DNA from: a virus
Length of the DNA: 22,758 bases
Strand: one strand, 5' to 3'
IMG/VR virus record: IMGVR_UViG_3300028394_001927
Coordinates: 1 to 22,758 of that record
The position numbers were made by a program, and so were the translations under genes. Position 1 is the first letter of the stretch. Every line of letters begins with the position of its first letter. The notes beneath the pieces were generated by a model. The model was not told where the DNA came from. It worked only from the letters and a program-made list of their open reading frames with translations, and searched no databases. Positions 13,821-20,343 of this stretch are shown one piece after another.

Positions 13821-15298
13821 GGTGTGAGCGTATTGCCTTCGTTCGGACTGTCAACTGGCGTGGGCGATTCGCCGATGATCAGTGGCGAAAGATCCAGTCC
13901 AAAGTCCTTGATCGGCGTTGGGCTGGTGACGGCTGATAGGTCGATGAGCTTGGCCAGCGCGGCGTCCCACGACTGACCAGGAATGATGCGGGAGTGGGTC
14001 GGGATGATAACCTTGCCTCGGGCCATTGACTCGACTGTGGGATGCTCGGCGGTCGGCTCCACCCAATGCCGGAAGCCACGAAACTTGCCGCGGGAAAAGG
14101 TTGAGCCCTCGGGCACCTTGAAAATGAACTCCACTTTGTCCGCTCGCTGAGCTGTGGTCAGCCACCACTCTCTCGAGCGCAGTCCGAACATTGCGGTGGC
14201 GTCGGCGTCGTCGTAGATGATGGAGAAATTAACACCGTCCTCGCCGTGATAGAGACGCTCAAACTCATCGATGTCTCCACCAGCTAGTCGCAAACATTGC
14301 GCGTAGAGCTCGCTCCCTCGCCAGCTGTACCAGAGGTTGTTTAGGCTCCAGTAATGTCGCTTCGGACGTGGCATGCCGTAAAGCAGAGTGGCGAGCTGTA
14401 ATGCCTTCTCCACGTCATCCTCCACGATGGCGTAGGAGCAGAGCAACGCCAACGCCTCCCGGCGGTCTGGCATGACGGTAAAGGCTTCAGCCGCCAGCAC
14501 TTTGGACAGCGGTCCGTCTTCGGCTTGGGCAAGGTTCAGCAGGATCTCGTATCGCTCCAGCGTGTCGATCTTGGGCGATGCCAGCGCGGCTCGTCCGTAG
14601 GTTTTGGCTAGTGCCATTTCTTGCCCCTCAAACGCCTCCTGGTGAAGGTAGAAGTAGTTTCGGCTACATTGCTCTATCTCTCGTCCAAGGATGCGCCTGT
14701 TGCGCTCCCTGCCTCCGTGCTTGGTGGGCATTGGTCGGTGCAGGAAAGTGGCGGCTGGCAGTTGCCGATAGGTGATATCGTTGGCGAAGGAAAGTTGCTC
14801 GTGGAGCGGATAGATCCACCGAGACTCGACCGACGCCTTGACGAGTCGCTCGCGGATGACCTGCTGTTGCACCACGACCTCGCCCCGCACGTTGTATGGG
14901 CAGAGGTAAATATCCGCGGTGCCTTCGGCGGCGGCTGAGCGCAGAGCTTCGACGGCACCTTCCTCAAGCATATCGTCGCAGTCTGCCCACATAAGGTACT
15001 GAGCACCAGTCGCTCGGGCGGTCGTCCATGACAGCTCTCTTGCTCTGGAGAATGAATCGACGTGGGGCCAGTCTTTAGCCTGGGGATCGTTCTGGTAGGT
15101 AAGGATCTGGTGTGGCAAGTCCAGCTCTCGACAGACGGTGCGGATCACTTCGTCGCTCAGATCTTGTTCCTGCGCTCCGATGGCGATCACAAAGACCGCA
15201 GAGTCTACGGCAGGCCGAAAGGCGCGGATGAATCGCTCGATCACGTCGGCTTCGTTGCCGACGATACAGGCCAGACAAATTAAGGGTGAGTCAGTCAT
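13817..15298 (-). CDS. family 2-like glycosyltransferase with helical repeat region
   Basis: 493 residues. The first 120 form a GT-A type fold: LACIVGNEADVIERFI (residues 9-24) matches the opening strand and helix of family 2 enzymes, and FSRARELSWTTARATGAQYLMWADCDDML gives the nucleotide-sugar-binding DxD as Asp106-Cys107-Asp108. Residues about 215-350 are helical and TPR-like. The last 130 residues are an unrecognised domain (FSIIYDDADATAMFGLRSREWW). The gene sits between capsid and neck genes, where lambda has no such enzyme, behind a terminator, yet its stop overlaps the next start as ATGA. It may glycosylate a virion protein or a host surface glycan; substrate is unknown. Its start region shares 19 bases with the small frame at 1806. 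Confidence 0.82.
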   Translation of the reverse strand: MTDSPLICLACIVGNEADVIERFIRAFRPAVDSAVFVIAIGAQEQDLSDEVIRTVCRELDLPHQILTYQNDPQAKDWPHVDSFSRARELSWTTARATGAQYLMWADCDDMLEEGAVEALRSAAAEGTADIYLCPYNVRGEVVVQQQVIRERLVKASVESRWIYPLHEQLSFANDITYRQLPAATFLHRPMPTKHGGRERNRRILGREIEQCSRNYFYLHQEAFEGQEMALAKTYGRAALASPKIDTLERYEILLNLAQAEDGPLSKVLAAEAFTVMPDRREALALLCSYAIVEDDVEKALQLATLLYGMPRPKRHYWSLNNLWYSWRGSELYAQCLRLAGGDIDEFERLYHGEDGVNFSIIYDDADATAMFGLRSREWWLTTAQRADKVEFIFKVPEGSTFSRGKFRGFRHWVEPTAEHPTVESMARGKVIIPTHSRIIPGQSWDAALAKLIDLSAVTSPTPIKDFGLDLSPLIIGESPTPVDSPNEGNTLTP

Positions 15299-15351
15299 AG
15301 GTGCTCAATGTAGTGCAGTTGCGGAAAAAGATCGTCTGAAAAATACGCAAC

Positions 15352-15386
15352 AAAAAGGCCCACTCACCATTGCTGGCAAGTGGGCC
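15352..15386 (-). terminator. rho-independent terminator after the capsid gene
   Basis: On the minus strand an 8-bp perfect stem GGCCCACT/AGTGGGCC (15386-15379 with 15364-15357) closes on an inner 3-bp CCA/TGG stem, then runs directly into TTTTT (15356-15352) and further T-rich sequence. It lies 21 bases past the capsid stop and before the glycosyltransferase. It probably attenuates rather than ends late transcription, because tail genes follow in the same direction. Confidence 0.8.
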
Positions 15387-15407
15387 GAATTGTTGCCGAC
15401 TCAGCTA

Positions 15408-16379
15408 CTAGGCGTAGCTGGTCGTGATAAGGACACCAGCGGTGTTGTCGATGATCTTCTCTGCGACGTTCTGGCGGACGCGCATGATGTTCGACCGACG
15501 CTCATCAGAGCGATAGGTCTCAGGCGTGAATAAGCCGGTGGTGTCCTTGGACCATTGGATCGTCCGTCCAAATCCACCAGCGGTATACTCGCCGCCCTGC
15601 ACGTTGCCGACAAGGATGTAGGCATCAGACCAGACGAAGCCACCAGCAAACGTCTGCCCTTTGTTGGCGGTGTTCTTTGGTGCCTTGCCGACGTAGAGCG
15701 TCTCCACGCCAAGAGCTTGCGCGATGTCTTGCTCGCTTGGCAAAGCGCGTTGGTTGGCTCCACGAGGCACAACGCCGTAGATCTGATTCTGCATCAGCTG
15801 TGCACGGCGCAGGCGGTTGAACACGTTCTGCGACATGATCACCGCGTTGGCAATGCAGCCTTGCTTGAGGAGGGTGGTTTTTGCGGTGTCTACGTCACTT
15901 GCTGGATCGGTAGTGGCAACTGCGCCGGTGGTATAGGCGGCAACTGGCGTGATTGCCGTTGCGCTCCAGCTTGCAGTCGCAAGTAGCAAGTTTGCCACAC
16001 GAGCCTCGTAGGAGATCCTCAGCTGACGCTCCAAGAGCATCGCCTCGGTCGCTTCCAAGTTCATGAAGCGGTTCACTTCAGCTTCGTAGCTGTCGTCCAC
16101 AATCGACTCCAACCCATACTCTTGCGTGTCGTAGGTGTCGGTCGAGAAGGCACGGTTGACGCGAGCGTAGCCGTTGCCTTGCTCGCGTGGTTGCGCGTCA
16201 GCATTGAGGAGTTCGGCGGCGGCGAGGTTCGCCTTCATGTAGATTCCGCGCCGGGCATCTTCGGGTTTCACAGGCAGAACCTGATCAGCGATGAAGAGCT
16301 TGTTGAAGTCTGAGTTTGCCTGTTGCACCAGCGCGTAGATGTCCGCCCGTGGTGTCGCTTGTCCATTCGTGTAAGCCAT
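15408..16379 (-). CDS. major capsid protein, lambda gpE family
   Basis: Forms the icosahedral head shell. 323 residues, near lambda gpE (341). The C-terminus carries the family signature: a basic TYRSDERRSNIMRVRQN segment, then EKIIDNTAGVLITTSY, matching the Phage_cap_E ending. The VDDSYEAEVNRFMNLEATEAMLLERQLRISYEARVANLL region fits the spine helix and its preceding acidic loop, and DIAQALGVETLYVGKA fits the A-domain. The leader (16380-16420) is pyrimidine-rich with two tandem copies of an 8-base CTCCTCAA unit and only one G. The TAG stop is followed by a strong terminator hairpin (15386-15357). No protease cleavage site can be read with confidence. Confidence 0.93.
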   Translation of the reverse strand: MAYTNGQATPRADIYALVQQANSDFNKLFIADQVLPVKPEDARRGIYMKANLAAAELLNADAQPREQGNGYARVNRAFSTDTYDTQEYGLESIVDDSYEAEVNRFMNLEATEAMLLERQLRISYEARVANLLLATASWSATAITPVAAYTTGAVATTDPASDVDTAKTTLLKQGCIANAVIMSQNVFNRLRRAQLMQNQIYGVVPRGANQRALPSEQDIAQALGVETLYVGKAPKNTANKGQTFAGGFVWSDAYILVGNVQGGEYTAGGFGRTIQWSKDTTGLFTPETYRSDERRSNIMRVRQNVAEKIIDNTAGVLITTSYA

Positions 16380-16417
16380 AAGTCGTTAAAAAGTAAAGGG
16401 TTGAGGAGTTGAGGAGA

Positions 16418-16786
16418 TTAGAGTTTGCCGATGAATTCGACGATGATTCCGGCGGAAGCAACGCCAGCCTGGAGACCAGCAACTGCGGTCGGCCAAGTGG
16501 TGGCGGTGCGGGTACCGATATAGCCGCCGGTGATCACCGCGTACTCGGTGCCTGGAGTAATCGCGGTGCCAGAGACCTGCGCCATAAAGGTGCCAGGAGC
16601 AGTCCAGAGTTTGACGCCACCGTAGCCAGCGTCGGCAATGTCCTGTTGGAGCACGCCAATGCCTTGAGTGACACCGCCAGCGGCGGCTTTGATCGTGCCG
16701 TCCGACTGGACGTCAACGACGAGGTAAGCTGAGATGGCTCCAGAAGCCTGAAAGGTTCGGAACCCGAGATCGTTTTGCGTAGACAT
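16418..16786 (-). CDS. head decoration (capsid cement) protein
   Basis: 122-residue protein between the protease/scaffold and the major capsid gene, the position of lambda gpD. The sequence is Gly/Ala/Thr-rich and predicted mostly beta, with the layout of DUF2190-type capsid cement proteins: AYLVVDVQSDGTIKAAAGGVTQGIGVLQQDIA, then VKLWTAPGTFMAQVSGTAITPGTEYAVITGGYI and a closing IIVEFIGKL. Such trimers bind expanded heads and stabilise the packaged DNA. The leader before the ATG (16787-16821) has no G for about 35 bases and repeats CAACTC, with no ribosome-binding site of the usual kind. It is separated from the protease stop region and capsid gene by short gaps. Confidence 0.78.
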   Translation of the reverse strand: MSTQNDLGFRTFQASGAISAYLVVDVQSDGTIKAAAGGVTQGIGVLQQDIADAGYGGVKLWTAPGTFMAQVSGTAITPGTEYAVITGGYIGTRTATTWPTAVAGLQAGVASAGIIVEFIGKL

Positions 16787-16823
16787 AGTTTAGAGAGAGT
16801 TGAGTTGGTTGAAGTTGAGTGGA

Positions 16824-17339
16824 TTACCGGACGTTGCGGGACTCCGCATATTCCGTGCTGAAGTTTTTGATGCAGTGAATCATTGCTGCGTTTTTGTCGC
16901 CATCGAAACGCTTGGTCTCGGTCTCGACGATTTGGGCAAAGGTCTTTTTGCCAGCGAGTGGCATGGCTGATCCACCAGCGGGAATGACAACGCCGAGCTT
17001 GGATGCAAACGCCTTAATGGCGAGAGTTGCGCCCATTTCGGCGGCCTTCTTCATCGCATCTTTCAAGTCAGCTTCTTGTTTGGCTTCCTCGTCGGTATCG
17101 ATGTCGATCTCCAGCTCTTGCACTCCTTTTGCTTTCGGCGGCACATTTGGATCGGTGATGTTGGGTTCGGTGCCGGGATCGGTGTCGTTAATTTGTGCGT
17201 CGTCAAAAGCCTTTTTGAAAGCCTTGTACTCCGTCATGTGATTCGCAAACTCCTCCGCCAATTTGGCTAAGGTCTGAGCGGTATCAGCCATGTCGGTCGT
17301 CGGTGATTTTGGAGAGTCGGTTGGTGTGTCGGTTGCCAT
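16824..17339 (-). CDS. candidate nested scaffold protein (in-frame internal start)
   Basis: In-frame ATG at codon 304 of the protease gene would give a 171-residue protein containing only the acidic, helical C-terminal region (LAKLAEEFANHMTEYKAFKKAF, then a Glu/Asp-rich linker and DLKDAMKKAAEMGATLAIKAF). The about 40 bases before this ATG contain only one G and include CTCAACC and CTAA, like the leaders of the capsid and decoration genes. Lambda makes Nu3 scaffold by the same kind of nested initiation within gene C. No Shine-Dalgarno sequence is present. This is an inference from layout and base composition. Confidence 0.45.
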   Translation of the reverse strand: MATDTPTDSPKSPTTDMADTAQTLAKLAEEFANHMTEYKAFKKAFDDAQINDTDPGTEPNITDPNVPPKAKGVQELEIDIDTDEEAKQEADLKDAMKKAAEMGATLAIKAFASKLGVVIPAGGSAMPLAGKKTFAQIVETETKRFDGDKNAAMIHCIKNFSTEYAESRNVR

Positions 17340-18248
17340 AATGTTTGTGCTTAGTGATTTGGTTTTAGGTGATGGTTGAGATTCGTCAATGGGGTAAATG
17401 GCTGAATAGAATAAAGATTTATTGGCTGCGGGATCGCTGACCAGTGATGCGGTGATGACCTCGTCGCACCTTGCTACACAAGCATTTGCGACCTCCACGT
17501 CCACTCCGGTGAACTCCAGAGAGATACCAATGTGCGTAGGATTCTTGCGAGCAATCTCAAAGATTTTAGCGGACTCTTCTTCGCTCTCGTAAATGTGCAG
17601 GTCAGCGCAGACTCGCCCATTCTCCAGAACAAAGTTGTCCACGTAGCCAGCGGTCGAAAACACTCCGCTCCCGTGGTCGGCCTTGACCTTGACGCTCCCT
17701 TTTTCAAGACAGGATTTATAGACCTGCGCCAGCGTGGTCTGATCCACATACATCTGTCTGCCAAAGTCGTCCTTGTGCCCCTTAGCTTCGCCGACAGAGA
17801 TCAGGGAGACGCGGTGGATGCAGTTGTTGGACTCGTCTACGAGTGCCGACGTGGACTGGCTGTCGTTGCTTTGGAATGTAGAAAGAAATGTTGGCATGGT
17901 GTGACTTGTAAGTTTTTCGCCTGACTGAATCTTTTCTGACTGCCGATCAAACCAGTCTCGAGCTGGCTGCGGATCGAGTGGGTTAATGCCCCATAAATAA
18001 TGTGCGACGGCACCGGCACCGGGCCACTCCTTGTCGTCGGCGTTGCTGTTTTTGCCAGCGTCCAGATCGACCTTGTGCCGAGCTCCCCAGGCACTAGCCT
18101 TAATAATCTTCTCGTCGCTGACTTCGCCCGAGGCCATGCGCCTGGCGGCGTCCTTGGTGCCTTCGGTCAGACCGTCGCCACCTTCTCCGGCGCGAAGAAA
18201 TTCCAGTCCGCGCTTGGCGGCGTTGATGATGTATTCCGGCGGTTTCAT
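16824..18248 (-). CDS. prohead protease fused to scaffold domain
   Basis: 474 residues in three parts. Residues 1-110 form a helical module (AAKRGLEFLRAG, GLTEGTKDAARRMASGE, HYLWGINP) that I recall near phage head-protease genes; its role is unknown. Residues about 120-290 resemble the HK97/herpes assemblin-type prohead protease: His192 in KADHGS and Ser243 in IGISLEF fit the catalytic His and Ser, and ITASLVSDPA follows. From about 304 the protein is acidic and coiled-coil-like, as expected for a scaffold consumed during maturation. ATGA overlap couples it to the portal. An internal in-frame ATG at 17339, preceded by a G-poor stretch, may start a separate scaffold, as with Nu3 inside lambda C. 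The catalytic assignment is inferred from motif spacing. Confidence 0.82.
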   Translation of the reverse strand: MKPPEYIINAAKRGLEFLRAGEGGDGLTEGTKDAARRMASGEVSDEKIIKASAWGARHKVDLDAGKNSNADDKEWPGAGAVAHYLWGINPLDPQPARDWFDRQSEKIQSGEKLTSHTMPTFLSTFQSNDSQSTSALVDESNNCIHRVSLISVGEAKGHKDDFGRQMYVDQTTLAQVYKSCLEKGSVKVKADHGSGVFSTAGYVDNFVLENGRVCADLHIYESEEESAKIFEIARKNPTHIGISLEFTGVDVEVANACVARCDEVITASLVSDPAANKSLFYSAIYPIDESQPSPKTKSLSTNIMATDTPTDSPKSPTTDMADTAQTLAKLAEEFANHMTEYKAFKKAFDDAQINDTDPGTEPNITDPNVPPKAKGVQELEIDIDTDEEAKQEADLKDAMKKAAEMGATLAIKAFASKLGVVIPAGGSAMPLAGKKTFAQIVETETKRFDGDKNAAMIHCIKNFSTEYAESRNVR

Positions 18249-20041
18249 TTGTCCTTCTGTAGTCCTTGAAGGTGCGACTCGACCTCCTTAAGCAACTGCG
18301 CCCGAGTCTTGTCGCCGTCGTAAATTGCGTAAGCCGCTGCGATGGCTTGGTTGCGGGGGATCTTGTCCATGAGCAGGCTGACCAACTCGCGCAGGGTGGC
18401 AGCGCGTAAATCCTCGGCATCGATCTTAACGTCAAACTCGTTGACCATTCGCGCCGATGCTTCTGTCGTGGTGGCGTCGGGCTCGGTGCCGGGAGTAGGT
18501 GCCACGGTCGATACTGACTCGCTCTGAGAAATGTTGGTCGGCTTGGCCATGCCAGATCCGAATACTTCCTCGACGGTAAAGCCTTCGGCGGCGGCTTTGT
18601 CCCGCTTGATCTTTGCCCACCGCACCATGTCGCTGGCGACCTTCTCGGGATCTTGTGCGTCCTCGGTCCAGTAGTTGAGTGGGTTAAGCAGTCCGCTCTG
18701 GAACAGCGAAACATTGGCTGACGACTCGCGCCCGATGTCGGGCTGGGGATGCGGTCGGTAACACCACCGACCACGACAAATCTTGTCGGCAGAGCTGACA
18801 GGAAAGATGCCTTTGGCAATAGCGTCCATCAAGGCGGCGTCCTTCATTCGATGCGCCAGCGGTGACAGCACTCGTTGTCCCCTGGTGAACTCGGCCTTGG
18901 CTTGCTCGCTCTCCAGTCGGCTCGAGACGCCACCTAGGTTAGTGGCGTCGAGGCCGAACGAATACGGCAGGTTGTAGCTCATGCAGGTCATCTTGAGGAG
19001 CATGGTCATCAAGTATTGCGACTCGGGACCGGGCGAAGATGTGTCGGCAAATTTGATGTCCTGCCCGGCGGTCAGGTGATTGATCTGACCGAACTGAATG
19101 TCCTGCGCCATCGCTGATTGCTGGTTGTCAAATTGGCTCGATGCGTAGCCGTCCATCGCGCCAATGCCAGCGGTCGCGCCGGTGCTGTTGGTGAAGATGG
19201 TCAATGCACTGGCGAGCTTCGCTTTGCCCTTCGTGAACTCAATCATCTCGTAGAGATCGCGCAGGTTAGCGACGGCGGCGTCCAGCTTGCTCACTCCACG
19301 ATAGGCGTCCAGTTGCATGGCGTCCATGTAGTGGACGAATTGCGACGCTGGCACATCGATGGGATCGGTATACTGACCAGCCGCCATGCCACGTTTAAAA
19401 ACTCGGTAGGCGACTGGCTGACCGTGATCGCCAATCAGCACACCGCTGACGTAATCCTCGCTGACAATGTTTTGATAAACGCCGCCGAGGCGGTCTGGCT
19501 CAATGGCTTGCAGGCGAAAAGGTAACTGAATCAGTTCGTCAGGCGACATCGACGGATCACTGCCGGGGCGAGTAAACACCCATCCGTAGTCTCCGCCACG
19601 ATTCATGCCCAAGACACCGAACTCGAGCAGTCGGAAAAAGTCGGCTCGATTTGCGTGATCGCATTTTGGGAACCACTCGTGGTTGAGCCACTCCTCAACC
19701 GCCGCATCCAGCATGGTGTCGCCGGTCTGCGCGTGGTAGCCTTGCGGAGCCACATACATTGCGTATTTGCGGTTGAGCGTTTTCGCTGGCGCAAAGTTAT
19801 TCTCTAGATCGGTGGCTTCGCGAAGCAGTTGGAGCCGGTCGCGCTGGACCTGAAAAGAGTTGGGCGCAATCTGTGCTGGTGCGTTCTCGCGACGGTTGGT
19901 GAAGCTGGCGCCGTCGTATTTAAACTCATGGAGCAGACGCTTGGCGGCCATGCGACGCACACCTGCCATTGGCGCAATCGCGTTGATCGCTCGGTCGAGG
20001 AAGTTGGGAGCGAGTGGGTTGGATGGTGAGTGTGCGGCCAT
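18245..20041 (-). CDS. portal protein, lambda family
   Basis: Dodecameric portal through which DNA enters the head. At 598 residues it is a little longer than lambda gpB (533). Lambda-type landmarks are visible: the QAIEPDRLG segment, then GVLIGDHGQPVAYRVFKRG, then FVHYMDAMQLDAYRGVSKL, followed by a long helical stem (NLRDLYEMIEFTKGKAKLA) and a Gln/Ser-rich loop region. The C-terminal about 90 residues are acidic, rich in Thr and Glu, and end in basic helices (LLKEVESHLQGLQKDK). The stop overlaps the protease start as ATGA. It sits between the gpW-like gene and the protease, as in lambda. Confidence is high from order and motifs together. Confidence 0.92.
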   Translation of the reverse strand: MAAHSPSNPLAPNFLDRAINAIAPMAGVRRMAAKRLLHEFKYDGASFTNRRENAPAQIAPNSFQVQRDRLQLLREATDLENNFAPAKTLNRKYAMYVAPQGYHAQTGDTMLDAAVEEWLNHEWFPKCDHANRADFFRLLEFGVLGMNRGGDYGWVFTRPGSDPSMSPDELIQLPFRLQAIEPDRLGGVYQNIVSEDYVSGVLIGDHGQPVAYRVFKRGMAAGQYTDPIDVPASQFVHYMDAMQLDAYRGVSKLDAAVANLRDLYEMIEFTKGKAKLASALTIFTNSTGATAGIGAMDGYASSQFDNQQSAMAQDIQFGQINHLTAGQDIKFADTSSPGPESQYLMTMLLKMTCMSYNLPYSFGLDATNLGGVSSRLESEQAKAEFTRGQRVLSPLAHRMKDAALMDAIAKGIFPVSSADKICRGRWCYRPHPQPDIGRESSANVSLFQSGLLNPLNYWTEDAQDPEKVASDMVRWAKIKRDKAAAEGFTVEEVFGSGMAKPTNISQSESVSTVAPTPGTEPDATTTEASARMVNEFDVKIDAEDLRAATLRELVSLLMDKIPRNQAIAAAYAIYDGDKTRAQLLKEVESHLQGLQKDK

Positions 20042-20049
20042 TGGTCAGT

Positions 20050-20316
20050 CTATTGGTTTGCGGTTCCTCGCCCGATCGATCGGTTGAAGTTTGCTCGCAC
20101 GTTCATTGTCCGCGCACCGCTCAATAGTCCAGCGGCATAGTTGCATTCTTGGATCAGGTCTTGAGCACTCTCCAGCGATGGGAAGCTGAAAGAGCGTCCT
20201 GCAATGGAGTAACTTACGCCACGCACCGAGCTTGCAATTATGCAGGTCACGGCGGCGGTTCTGATTTCGGTGAGTTCGGTTGACGAGAGTCCTACGAGTG
20301 TTCCTTTGACGGCCAT
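20050..20316 (-). CDS. gpW-like head-tail joining protein
   Basis: Small 88-residue protein between large terminase and portal, exactly where lambda gpW lies. Family members bind the portal vertex after packaging and let the tail-joining proteins attach. The sequence has an N-terminal helical segment (STELTEIRTAAVTCIIASSVRG), a short beta-like stretch (VSYSIAGRSFSFPSL) and a second helix (ESAQDLIQECNYAAGLL), matching the helix-hairpin-helix layout of gpW. It is somewhat longer than lambda gpW (68 residues) and has a basic, Asn/Arg-rich tail. A 27-base gap separates it from terL and 8 bases from the portal start. Assignment comes from position, size and secondary-structure pattern. Confidence 0.8.
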   Translation of the reverse strand: MAVKGTLVGLSSTELTEIRTAAVTCIIASSVRGVSYSIAGRSFSFPSLESAQDLIQECNYAAGLLSGARTMNVRANFNRSIGRGTANQ

Positions 20317-20343
20317 ATGACCTATGCATAGTCGATATCCGCA

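Noticed and set aside
8286-16786. Three proteins of exactly 122 residues (decoration, tube and small tail protein) as paralogues
   Set aside because: Apart from length and a general Gly/Ala/Thr beta-rich composition I see no shared motif order, so equal length is probably chance.
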